A stretch of 14,367 bases of DNA from CAZBUH01 sp964495095 (GTDB lineage Bacteria; Bacillota; Clostridia; Oscillospirales; Oscillospiraceae), in the NCBI GenBank assembly GCA_964495095.1, contig CAZBUH010000046.1:1-14367 (forward strand). Reading direction: 5' to 3'. Below, in pieces: positions 6,942-14,351 of the stretch; the stretch's first letter is position 1; every line of letters starts with the position of its first letter. Below the pieces are notes generated by a model. It ran no database searches. It had not been told where the DNA came from and saw nothing but the letters and a program-made list of their open reading frames with translations. A program made the translations under genes and the position numbers.

Positions 6942-8105
6942 ATGTCAAACAGAATTTTCACATCAGAGTCAGTCACAGAAGGGCATCCGGATAAAATATG
7001 CGATCAGATATCGGATGCCGTGCTCGACAGCATACTGTCAGAGGATAAGGACGCCCGTGTTGCCTGCGAGACTGTGTGCACCACGGGAATGGTGCTGGTG
7101 ATGGGCGAGATATCCACCAAGTGCTACGCCGATATACCGGCAATCGCCCGGGAGACGATAAAGAATATCGGCTACGACAGGCCGGAATACGGCTTCGACT
7201 ATAAATCCTGCGCCGTGCTTACATCCATAGACGAGCAGAGCCCTGATATCGCCCAGGGAGTAAATTCGGCATACGACGAAAAGGACGAGACAGGCGCCGG
7301 AGACCAGGGCATGATGTTCGGTTTTGCCTGCGACGAGACTGAGGAGCTGATGCCGGCGCCCATATCCCTGGCACACGCCCTTTCAAGGAAGCTTACGGCC
7401 GTGAGAAAAAGCGGCGAGCTGCCTTTCCTCCGCCCCGACGGCAAAACACAGGTGACGGTGGAATATGACGGCGACGGCAGGGTACTGCACTGCCCGGCGA
7501 TAGTGGTGTCCTCCCAGCATGACCCGGACGTGGGGATAAAGGAGCTGCGGGAGAGCATAACTGAGCAGGTTATAAAGGCTGTTATTCCTGAAAAATATAT
7601 TACAAAGGATACGAAGATATTTGTAAATCCCACGGGAAGATTTGTAACGGGCGGACCTGTGGGCGATTCCGGGCTTACGGGCAGGAAAATAATCGTGGAC
7701 ACTTACGGCGGATACGCCAGTCACGGCGGCGGCAGCTTTTCGGGCAAGGACCCCACGAAGGTGGACAGAAGCGCCGCATATATGGCGAGGTATATGGCGA
7801 AAAATGTTGTAGCCGCTGGCATCGCAAAGGCTTGTCAGATAGAGCTTGCCTACGCCATCGGCGTTGCCCGTCCAGTGTCCGTATATGTGGACACAAGGGG
7901 GACAGGAGTTATCTCCGACGAAAAAATAGCGCGGCTTCTGACTGAGAAATTCGATATGCGCCCGTCGAAGATAATTTCACGGTTAGGGCTCCGCAGGCCG
8001 ATATATAAGCAGACAGCGGCATACGGTCACTTTGGCAGGCCGGATCTTGAGCTTCCCTGGGAGAGGACGGACATGGCGGGGGAGCTGAAGCAGTACATAA
8101 AATAA
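6942..8105 (+). CDS. metK: S-adenosylmethionine synthetase
   Basis: This 387-residue cytoplasmic enzyme makes S-adenosylmethionine from methionine and ATP. Signature sequences are intact: TEGHPDKICDQISDAVLD (12-29, with His15 and Asp17 of the ATP/metal site), GAGDQG (118-123), and the glycine-rich GGGSFSGKDPTKVDRSAAY (262-280). The length is normal for bacterial MetK. The ATG follows AAAGGA by 10 nt. It is the first gene of an operon with an rRNA methyltransferase gene 19 nt downstream, an enzyme that uses the MetK product. The leader is too short for a SAM-I riboswitch and I see no SAM aptamer. Confidence 0.97.
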   Translation: MSNRIFTSESVTEGHPDKICDQISDAVLDSILSEDKDARVACETVCTTGMVLVMGEISTKCYADIPAIARETIKNIGYDRPEYGFDYKSCAVLTSIDEQSPDIAQGVNSAYDEKDETGAGDQGMMFGFACDETEELMPAPISLAHALSRKLTAVRKSGELPFLRPDGKTQVTVEYDGDGRVLHCPAIVVSSQHDPDVGIKELRESITEQVIKAVIPEKYITKDTKIFVNPTGRFVTGGPVGDSGLTGRKIIVDTYGGYASHGGGSFSGKDPTKVDRSAAYMARYMAKNVVAAGIAKACQIELAYAIGVARPVSVYVDTRGTGVISDEKIARLLTEKFDMRPSKIISRLGLRRPIYKQTAAYGHFGRPDLELPWERTDMAGELKQYIK

Positions 8106-8124
8106 TTTTACAGCCGAGGTCATT

Positions 8125-8943
8125 ATGGAAAACAGGAGAAAACCGTTAAAGCGTCATATAGACCCTTATGGCGGCAAGAGGCCCAGGGAAAATGACGGGG
8201 AATTTTCAGAGAATATAATTGAGGGCAGAAACGCCGTAACGGAGGCTCTGAGAACGGGCCGCCCAATTGACAAAATTTATATGGCAAAGGGCGAGCAAAG
8301 CCCGGTGATGGGCCATATCGCCGGTACCGCCAGGGACAGAGGCGTGGTAGTGGTTGAGGCCGACAGGCGGAAGCTTGACAGCATGAGCGTTACTCATGCC
8401 CATCAGGGAGTTATAGCGATTGCGGCGGTAAAGGAGTATTCCACGGTTCAGGATATACTGGATATTGCGGCCCGGAGGGGCGAAGCGCCGTTTATTATAA
8501 TATGTGACGAGATATCCGACCACCACAATCTTGGTGCGATAATACGTTCTGCCGAATGCGCCGGGGCCCACGGAGTGATAATCCCAAAGCGGCGCAACGC
8601 GGGCATAACGGCGATAGTTGAAAAAACCTCTGCCGGAGCGGTGGAGCATATGGCTGTGGCGAGAGTGCCGAACATTACGGCGGCTATGAACGAGCTGAAG
8701 GAAGCCGGCATCTGGATATACGGCACTGCCGCGGAGGGGAGTTCCCAAATGTGGGAGACGGATTTTTCGGGTCCCCTTGCCATAGTGATAGGCTCCGAGG
8801 GGGACGGCATGAGCCGCCTCGTGAGCGAAAACTGCGATTTCAGGGTGAGCATACCCATGAGAGGCCGGGTTTCGTCGCTGAACGCTTCGGCGTCAGGGGC
8901 CATTGTAATGTATGAGGTCCTTCGGCAGAGGATGAGTAAATAA
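8125..8943 (+). CDS. rlmB: 23S rRNA (guanosine-2'-O)-methyltransferase, RlmB/TrmH family
   Basis: This 272-residue SPOUT-class (SpoU/TrmH) enzyme transfers a methyl group from SAM to a ribose 2'-OH in rRNA. A short basic lead (1-30) precedes the L30e-like substrate-binding domain (about 31-110, beginning IIEGRNAVTEALR). The knotted catalytic domain carries motif 1 (HHNLGAIIRSAECAGAHGVI, about 133-152), motif 2 (LAIVIGSEGDGMSRLV, about 216-231) and motif 3 (IPMRGRVSSLNASASGAIVMYE, about 241-262). GAGGT lies four nt before the ATG. Within the family RlmB is the best guess, modifying the conserved 23S guanosine at E. coli position 2251, but a tRNA- or other rRNA-specific paralogue cannot be excluded. 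It lies between metK and a pseudo-P-type-ATPase gene with short gaps. Confidence 0.88.
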   Translation: MENRRKPLKRHIDPYGGKRPRENDGEFSENIIEGRNAVTEALRTGRPIDKIYMAKGEQSPVMGHIAGTARDRGVVVVEADRRKLDSMSVTHAHQGVIAIAAVKEYSTVQDILDIAARRGEAPFIIICDEISDHHNLGAIIRSAECAGAHGVIIPKRRNAGITAIVEKTSAGAVEHMAVARVPNITAAMNELKEAGIWIYGTAAEGSSQMWETDFSGPLAIVIGSEGDGMSRLVSENCDFRVSIPMRGRVSSLNASASGAIVMYEVLRQRMSK

Positions 8944-8970
8944 GGCCGTTTTTTAAAGGACGGGTGAAAC

Positions 8971-11226
8971 ATGGATAATAATAACAATAAATTTGATATG
9001 GATGGGCTGGACGATGAGTTCACTCTGGAATCCATCCTTGCTGAATATAAGGGCGATGCCTATATTGAGGGCGATAAGAAGACGCCCCCGGAGAAGCTTC
9101 AGGAGGATGCCGACAGGATAATCGCCGAGGTCACCGGCAGAGCGCCGGCGCCTCGGAATACTGTTCCGGAGAAAAAGCCTGTGAAGCCTTCCGAGCCTCC
9201 CGCCGTCCGCGCGCAGACGCCGGACAGCGCCGAAGATGAGGCTGACCGCCCCGTTGTGTTTAAATCAGCCGTGAAAAAGGCAGAGGCGCCGCACGTAGAG
9301 GCAGAGACCTTTGACGACGACGAGGTGTCGGCGGAGATATCAGACTTCTTCGACAAAATGGAGTACGGAGACAGAAAACTCCGTACAGATGTGAAAAGGG
9401 AAGTTGAGGACGCCATAGGGGAAGAGGAATTCGCCGAGAAAAGAGCGAAAAGGGGCGTTGTCCTCAATATATTCTCCAGGAAAAACCGCCTGGAGGATTA
9501 TGACGGCTATGACGATGATTATGATGAGCCGGAAGACGGCTGTGACAGCGGAGAATATGAGGACTATGACGAGGACTATGTGGCCGAGGACGAGGAGCCG
9601 GATTATCAGGAAAAGGCTCAGGAATACGCCAGCCGGCTGAAGCTTATGGGTGTAAGGCAGGGCGCGGCCCTGGTAATCTGCGCTATTATGGCCTACATAA
9701 CATTCGGCTACGACAGAGGCTGGATAATGCTCTCGGGCATAAGCTATGTAAAAGCGGTTACGTTTCTGGGAGTGCTGCTGATATGCGTTATGGCGCTGTG
9801 CTATGATGTTATTGTAGACGGAATAATGGACATTTTCATCGGACGGATGGGCGGAGAGACACTGGCCTCCGTATCGGCAATAGTCTCCATTGTGGACGTG
9901 TTTATTATAGTCCGCAATGGGGGAGCGGAACGGGGACTGCCATTCTGCACAGTGGCCGCCTGTTCGCTGTTTTTCTCACTCTGGGGAAGAAAGCTCTATT
10001 ATAACGCCATGAAGCTGGCTCTCCGCACCGCCTGTATGACCTCTGAGCCGCGCGTGGTGAGCACCGAGCACGACATTGCCTCCGGCAGATCCCTTGTACA
10101 GAAATACAGTCGGGATATCTCCGGATTTTATAACAGGATAGCCGGGGTGGACTGCTGTGAGAGCGCGTATTCCGTGGCGGCTCCGCTGCTTATTCTGGCG
10201 TCACTCATTTTCGCGGCGCTCTGTTCTGTCCTTAAGGGCAATCCCGAAAACCTGCTTATGTGCTTTTCGGCGCTGCTTGCGATTTCCGGCTCATTTTCGG
10301 CGGGGCTTGCCTATGTGCTGCCGTTTTCCAAGGTCACAAAGCGCGTTACAGCTATAGGAGCCGCCGTGTCCGGCTGGACGGGGGCCTCGGCCATAGCCGC
10401 GGCTGACGGGGCTATCATAACCGATACGGATATATTTCCGGACGGAACGCTCTCGGTAAGCGGCGTAAAAATCGTCGAGGGCGCCAACGCCAAAAAGGTC
10501 ATCTCCTACACGGGGAGCCTTATCATGGCCTCCGGCTCGGGGCTGAGCGGCACCTTCGAGGAGCTTTTGAAGGCACAGGCCTGCAAAGCGGTGCATGTGG
10601 ATAATTTCTCCTGCTACGACGGCGGGGGAATAGGCTCCGTCATAAACGGAGAGCGGGTGCTGGTAGGCTCTTTCGGATTCATGAACCTTATGGGCATACG
10701 GCTGCCGCAGAATCTCAGTGTGAAAACAGCCGTATTTACAGCGGTGAACGACGAGCTGTGCGGAATTTTTTCCGTAAATTATGTACCGGTAAACAGCGTG
10801 CAGGACGGGCTGGTGGTGCTGCTTAAGAACAAGGTTAAAACGCTTACCGCAGTCAGGGACTTCAACATGACGCCTCTTATGATACAGCAGAAATTCAAAA
10901 TATCCGTTGACAGCATAGAGTACATAAGCCTCCAGGACAGCTTCCGCATACTGAACAAGGAGCCGGAGGGCGCTGTGTCCGCCGTGCTTGGCCGTGACGG
11001 CATGAGCAGCTATGCCGAAGCGGTAGTCGGCGGCAAGCTTTTGAGGCGCACCGCGTTTGTATCTACGGTAATCTCTGTCGTCGGCGCGGCTCTCGGACTG
11101 CTTATTATGTTTATGCTCTGCTGGACCGGCGCGTTTGAGGCCGTTTCTGCGGATAATATGCTTGCTTTCATGCTTCTCTGGACTGTACCGGTGCTTCTGA
11201 TATCGGGAATTTCGAATAAATACTGA
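8971..11226 (+). CDS. Pseudo-P-type-ATPase-like membrane protein with acidic N-terminal tail
   Basis: This 751-residue protein is not a recognised named family. Residues 1-228 are soluble: a DDEFTLESILAEYKG motif (14-28), a Pro/Glu-rich linker, and a very acidic Asp/Glu/Tyr stretch (174-212). Eight hydrophobic helices follow at about 229-245, 262-280, 296-315, 322-338, 401-420, 428-450, 694-717 and 727-746. The loops between helices 4 and 5 (about 60 residues) and 6 and 7 (about 240 residues) match the plan of P1B-type ATPases. The large loop resembles their P and N domains: AAADGAIITDTDIFPDGT (476-493) where DKTGT is expected, GGGIGSVINGERVLVGSFGFMNLMGI (551-576) like the nucleotide-binding domain, and GRDGMSS (674-680) in place of GDGxND. 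CPC and TGE are also absent. It is therefore probably unable to form the aspartyl phosphate. The frame is intact. It is cotranscribed with metK and rlmB (27-nt gap); AAAGGA and GGGTG precede the ATG. The function is unknown. Confidence 0.75.
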   Translation: MDNNNNKFDMDGLDDEFTLESILAEYKGDAYIEGDKKTPPEKLQEDADRIIAEVTGRAPAPRNTVPEKKPVKPSEPPAVRAQTPDSAEDEADRPVVFKSAVKKAEAPHVEAETFDDDEVSAEISDFFDKMEYGDRKLRTDVKREVEDAIGEEEFAEKRAKRGVVLNIFSRKNRLEDYDGYDDDYDEPEDGCDSGEYEDYDEDYVAEDEEPDYQEKAQEYASRLKLMGVRQGAALVICAIMAYITFGYDRGWIMLSGISYVKAVTFLGVLLICVMALCYDVIVDGIMDIFIGRMGGETLASVSAIVSIVDVFIIVRNGGAERGLPFCTVAACSLFFSLWGRKLYYNAMKLALRTACMTSEPRVVSTEHDIASGRSLVQKYSRDISGFYNRIAGVDCCESAYSVAAPLLILASLIFAALCSVLKGNPENLLMCFSALLAISGSFSAGLAYVLPFSKVTKRVTAIGAAVSGWTGASAIAAADGAIITDTDIFPDGTLSVSGVKIVEGANAKKVISYTGSLIMASGSGLSGTFEELLKAQACKAVHVDNFSCYDGGGIGSVINGERVLVGSFGFMNLMGIRLPQNLSVKTAVFTAVNDELCGIFSVNYVPVNSVQDGLVVLLKNKVKTLTAVRDFNMTPLMIQQKFKISVDSIEYISLQDSFRILNKEPEGAVSAVLGRDGMSSYAEAVVGGKLLRRTAFVSTVISVVGAALGLLIMFMLCWTGAFEAVSADNMLAFMLLWTVPVLLISGISNKY

Positions 11227-11264
11227 ATATTTAGCTTTGATTAAATTCAAAATTATTTGCTGAT

Positions 11265-11302
11265 AAAAAGCTGTGCAAATTAAGATTTGCACGGCTTTTT
11301 TT
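11265..11302 (+). terminator. Intrinsic terminator of the metK operon
   Basis: A 16-bp stem (11265-11280 with 11285-11300, one G-T pair, loop TAAG) built on GTGCAAAT/ATTTGCAC ends in seven T (11296-11302). It begins 38 nt after the stop of the pseudo-ATPase gene and ends that operon before the EF-G-like gene promoter. Confidence 0.88.
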
Positions 11303-11315
11303 GTATTTTTTAACA

Positions 11316-11341
11316 GGTAAAATGCTTGCTGCATTTTCACC
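11316..11341. repeat. Unassigned short inverted repeat
   Basis: GGTAAAATGC (11316-11325) pairs with GCATTTTCACC (11331-11341) around TTGCT, with one bulged base. No T-run follows on either strand, so it is not a second terminator. It ends 11 nt before the -35 box of the EF-G-like gene and could be an operator or chance. Confidence 0.25.
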
Positions 11342-11351
11342 AAAAAATTTG

Positions 11352-11380
11352 TTGTAAAGTCGGCAGAAGCGGTGTATAAT
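11352..11380 (+). promoter_or_regulatory. Sigma-A-type promoter of the EF-G-like gene
   Basis: TTGTAA (11352-11357, four of six -35 matches) and a perfect TATAAT (11375-11380) are 17 nt apart. The start would be near 11387, leaving a leader of about 38 nt with AGGAG at 11409-11413. Confidence 0.75.
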
Positions 11381-11424
11381 TAATAACATGTCAGACACAT
11401 ACTCAAAAAGGAGCGATACACAAT

Positions 11425-13491
11425 ATGAGCTATTCCACAGACAAAATCAGAAACATATGTCTTCTCGGCCACGGAAGCAGCGGAAAAACCAGCCTTGCTG
11501 AAAGCATGCTGAACCTGACCGGAAAGACAGACCGCCTCGGAAGAGTTTCCGACGGAAACACTGTCAGCGATTATGACTCCGAGGAAATCAAACGCCAGAT
11601 TTCGATTTCCACATCTGCCATGTATGTGGAATATCGTGACCACAAGATTAATATTCTGGACACTCCCGGATATTTTGATTTTGTCGGTGAAGTGAATGAG
11701 GCCCTGAGGGTTTCCGACGGCGGAATAATTGTCGCTTCCGCAAAGGACGGGGTTACAGTCGGGGCGGAGAAGGCCTGGAAGAGCCTTTCCGACAGGAAAA
11801 TCCCCAAGATGATATACATATCCAAGGTCGATGAGGAAAACGGCGATTACGTCACGGCCTATAACTCCTTCCGTGATAAGTTCGGACGCAGCGTTTTCCC
11901 GCTTATCTGCCCGATAAAGGACGAGAGAGGGAAGGTAAAGGGCATCGTTGACCTTATTTACCGCAAGGCATACACATTTGAGGGCGGAAAACGCCAGGAG
12001 ATTGATATCCCCGAATCCATGAAGGATGAGCTTGAGGGATACTACAACGCCGTTGACGAGAGCGTCGCAGAGACTTCAGAGGAGCTTATGGAGAAGTTCT
12101 TTAACGGCGAGCAGTTTACCTTTGAAGAGGTAGTCCAGGGAATAAGCGCGGGCGTTAAGGACATGAGCCTCTGCCCGGTATTTTGCGGATGCGCCCTCAG
12201 CGGGCTGGGCACCCTGCCGCTGCTTGACGGCGTAGTAAACCTTCTGCCGCTGCCTTTTGAAAAGGGTGAGGAGATAGGCGAGGATGCGGATGGCCCCCGG
12301 GTTATCCCTCAGGAGCCCACAGCGCCTCCCTGCGCAATAGTTTACAAGACGGTTTCCGACCAGTACGGAAAGTTCAGCTTCTTTAAGGTCCTTTCCGGAA
12401 AGGTCACCTCCGATATGACCCTTCTCAATCCCCGCACCGGCGTTCAGGAAAAGCTGGGACATATCTATTTTATGGAGGGCAAAAAGAACGTAGAAGTTAA
12501 GGAGATATGCTGCGGAGATGTGGGCGCCGTTTCAAAGCTCGCCTCCACCTGCACAGGAGACACGCTGTGCGATCCGTCAAAGCCCATAACCGCCGAGACA
12601 ATACCGTTCCCGCAGCCCTGCTATTCCATGGCTATAGCGCCGAAAATAAAGGGCCAGGAGGACAAAATCGCGGCCGGGCTTACCAGGCTCGCGGAGGAGG
12701 ACAGGACCTTTACCGTTACAAATAATGCGGAGACAAAGCAGATGGTAGTCTCCGGAATGGGAGATATCCAGCTTGACGTGCTCTGCACGAAGCTGAAGGA
12801 TAAGTTCGGCGTGGAAGTTGAGCTGTCGCCCGCACGTGTTGCTTACCGCGAGAAGATACGCAAAAAAGTGCAGGTGAGGGGACGCCATAAAAAGCAGTCC
12901 GGCGGACACGGCCAGTTCGGTGACGTTGTTATTGAGTTTGAGCCGGGCGAGACCGAGGATTTGACCTTTGAGGAGAAGGTATTCGGCGGAAGCGTTCCGA
13001 AAAACTACTTCCCGGCGGTTGAAAAGGGCCTGCGGGACAGCATAAGCAAGGGCGTTTTGGCGGGATATCCCGTTGTGTACCTTAAGGCCACTCTGGTGGA
13101 CGGCTCATACCACCCTGTTGATTCCTCCGAAATGGCCTTTAAGACGGCGGCGCAGCTTGCGTATAAGGAGGGCATTCCCCAGGCAAGCCCCGTTATCCTT
13201 GAGCCTATCGGATATCTGAAGGTTACGATTCCCGACGCTTACATGGGAGATATCATGAGCGATTTGAGCAAGCGCCGCGGCAACCCGATGGGCATGAGCG
13301 CCGACGAGAGCGGCAATCAGGTGGTCGAAGCCGAGGTGCCTATGGGCGAGATGGGCAGCTATGCCATTGACCTCAGAAGCATGACTCAGGGCAGAGGCTC
13401 ATTTACGTTTGAGTTTGTGCGCTACGAAGAGGCTCCGGCCGCCACCCAGGCAAAGATAATTGAAGAAGCAAAAGCTCTTAACGCCGAATAA
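11425..13491 (+). CDS. Elongation factor G-like translational GTPase (EF-G2/FusA2-type)
   Basis: This 688-residue protein has the full five-domain EF-G layout and normal length. GTPase motifs: G1 GHGSSGKTS (15-23), a switch I remnant RQISIS (58-63), G3 DTPGYFDF (79-86), G4 SKVD (133-136). Three differ from housekeeping EF-G: the P-loop is GHGSSGKT instead of GHIDAGKT, DTPGH has Tyr83 in place of the GTPase-activating His, and NKxD is SKVD. Domain IV keeps HKKQSGGHGQFG (488-499) and the tip loop GSYHPVDSSEMAFK (560-573) with His563, so ribosome binding in the translocation manner is plausible. The tip and the lack of str-operon neighbours (rpsL, rpsG, tuf) point to an accessory EF-G-like paralogue such as FusA2, not fusA itself. 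It does not show specific features of TetM-type resistance proteins. It has its own promoter; AGGAG lies 11 nt before the ATG. Confidence 0.9.
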   Translation: MSYSTDKIRNICLLGHGSSGKTSLAESMLNLTGKTDRLGRVSDGNTVSDYDSEEIKRQISISTSAMYVEYRDHKINILDTPGYFDFVGEVNEALRVSDGGIIVASAKDGVTVGAEKAWKSLSDRKIPKMIYISKVDEENGDYVTAYNSFRDKFGRSVFPLICPIKDERGKVKGIVDLIYRKAYTFEGGKRQEIDIPESMKDELEGYYNAVDESVAETSEELMEKFFNGEQFTFEEVVQGISAGVKDMSLCPVFCGCALSGLGTLPLLDGVVNLLPLPFEKGEEIGEDADGPRVIPQEPTAPPCAIVYKTVSDQYGKFSFFKVLSGKVTSDMTLLNPRTGVQEKLGHIYFMEGKKNVEVKEICCGDVGAVSKLASTCTGDTLCDPSKPITAETIPFPQPCYSMAIAPKIKGQEDKIAAGLTRLAEEDRTFTVTNNAETKQMVVSGMGDIQLDVLCTKLKDKFGVEVELSPARVAYREKIRKKVQVRGRHKKQSGGHGQFGDVVIEFEPGETEDLTFEEKVFGGSVPKNYFPAVEKGLRDSISKGVLAGYPVVYLKATLVDGSYHPVDSSEMAFKTAAQLAYKEGIPQASPVILEPIGYLKVTIPDAYMGDIMSDLSKRRGNPMGMSADESGNQVVEAEVPMGEMGSYAIDLRSMTQGRGSFTFEFVRYEEAPAATQAKIIEEAKALNAE

Positions 13492-13520
13492 AGCATAAGA
13501 GCGGGAAAGCTGAATCAGGT

Positions 13521-13555
13521 CACAGGACAGTGCGATTAAATTGCGCTGTCCTGTG
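13521..13555 (+). terminator. Strong hairpin after the EF-G-like gene, weak as terminator
   Basis: A 15-bp stem (13521-13535 with 13541-13555; outer ten pairs perfect CACAGGACAG/CTGTCCTGTG, two G-T pairs inside, loop TTAAA) begins 29 nt after the EF-G-like stop. Only CTTTA follows, so termination is probably partial and may allow read-through to the lipoprotein gene, whose ribosome site starts 9 nt later. Confidence 0.5.
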
Positions 13556-13563
13556 CTTTACCC

Positions 13564-13571
13564 GGAGGTGA
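13564..13571 (+). promoter_or_regulatory. Ribosome binding site setting the lipoprotein start
   Basis: A full GGAGGTGA lies five nt before the ATG at 13577. It decides this start over a TTG at 13541 in the same frame, which lies inside the preceding hairpin and would spoil the signal peptide. Confidence 0.9.
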
Positions 13572-13576
13572 CAAAT

Positions 13577-14179
13577 ATGACTAAAAACATCAACATACGG
13601 ACAGCATCTATTATGCTGCTCATTATGTTGGCTCTTCTGCTTTTTTCATCCTGTGCAGACAGCCGAAGCGACGCGGAAAGTGCTGAAAAGTTTACAAGAC
13701 TGACTTATGCTCTGTGGCCTGCATATACCTTTGAGGAGGCCATAGACACTGCTGTTACCATAGTATATGGTACCGTGTCCGCTAAAAGTGATACTCAGGA
13801 GCACTACGCCGACTGCTCCGACGGCAGCGTATATACAGAATATTATAAGAATGTCACCGTAGATGTTATTGAATGCTTAAAGGGAGATACGGGCGCCAAA
13901 ACTGTTAATTATGTCGAGATGGGCGGCGAAGATAAAACTACCGTATATGTCTACTCTGGCATTGAGATTGTTTCTGTAGGAGATACGGTGCTGCTGTTTT
14001 TGGATGATGACGGATCATGTATATCACCCTATGCTTTCTTTACAGAAAATGCTGATAATAACACAACCGTTTCCAATGATATGCTTCCGATTTCAGCCTA
14101 TGCAGACACGGAAAGCTTAACGCAATCGGTAAATATGGACGACTATCTCAGTATGATACGTGCGGAACTGGAAAAGTAA
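13577..14179 (+). CDS. Small lipoprotein of unknown function
   Basis: This 200-residue protein has a signal peptide with a hydrophobic core (about 11-23) followed by SSC, giving a likely lipidated Cys26; the -3 residue is Phe, slightly off the usual Leu. The mature part starts with a Ser/Asp/Glu linker. It continues as one beta-rich domain (about 50-165) with the order AVTIVYGTVS, YKNVTVDVIECLKG, TVNYVEMGGE, VGDTVLLFLDDDG. This pattern (a secreted strand-rich domain with an x-V-x-G-x-V start and a VGDTVLLFL strand) occurs in many uncharacterised Firmicutes lipoproteins; I know no function. The last 30 residues are an acidic helix. The coding sequence is visibly more AT-rich than the upstream genes. 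No promoter is clear, so it may depend on read-through from the EF-G-like gene. Confidence 0.72.
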   Translation: MTKNINIRTASIMLLIMLALLLFSSCADSRSDAESAEKFTRLTYALWPAYTFEEAIDTAVTIVYGTVSAKSDTQEHYADCSDGSVYTEYYKNVTVDVIECLKGDTGAKTVNYVEMGGEDKTTVYVYSGIEIVSVGDTVLLFLDDDGSCISPYAFFTENADNNTTVSNDMLPISAYADTESLTQSVNMDDYLSMIRAELEK

Positions 14180-14207
14180 ACAGCGATTCGGAAAACTTTA
14201 TAGTTAA

Positions 14208-14252
14208 AAAAACAGCACCGGGAACCGCTTTGGAACTCCCGGTGCTGTTTTT
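14208..14252 (+). terminator. Intrinsic terminator after the lipoprotein gene
   Basis: A perfect 16-bp inverted repeat (14208-14223 with 14237-14252, 13-nt loop) with core CAGCACCGGGA/TCCCGGTGCTG ends in five T. Its left arm begins in A5, so it could also work for transcripts on the minus strand. Confidence 0.9.
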
Positions 14253-14302
14253 CTGGATTTAGTTTTGCTTTGACGTGCCGTATAATTATGCGCAGATTTT
14301 AC

Positions 14303-14331
14303 TTGACAATACGCGCCAATATTATTATAAT
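14303..14331 (+). promoter_or_regulatory. Consensus sigma-A promoter of a tRNA gene
   Basis: TTGACA (14303-14308) and TATAAT (14326-14331) are both perfect and 17 nt apart, which is the ideal housekeeping promoter. Transcription would start near 14338, about 14 nt before the tRNA-like sequence. Confidence 0.9.
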
Positions 14332-14351
14332 AATTAAGCATTTGAAAATAT

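Noticed and set aside
9490..9606. Tandem repeat in the acidic Asp/Glu/Tyr-coding stretch
   Set aside because: The GAT/GAC/TAT/GAG codons are biased but show no regular repeat unit; it is low-complexity protein sequence.
8971..11226. Degraded pseudogene of a metal-transporting P-type ATPase
   Set aside because: The frame is uninterrupted over 751 codons, all eight helices and both loops are kept, and codon use matches the neighbours; loss of motifs looks selected.
11425..13491. Tetracycline-resistance ribosomal protection protein (TetM type)
   Set aside because: P-loop, G3 and domain IV sequence fit EF-G2/FusA2-type proteins better, and the tip keeps the EF-G-like YHPVDSSEMAFK sequence.
13541..14179. 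Lipoprotein start at TTG 13541
   Set aside because: It lies in the stem of a hairpin and would put charged and proline residues before the signal peptide; ATG 13577 has GGAGGTGA.
14281..14286. Second promoter with TATAAT before the tRNA
   Set aside because: The expected -35 position reads TTTAGT, a poor match, and a perfect promoter lies just downstream.
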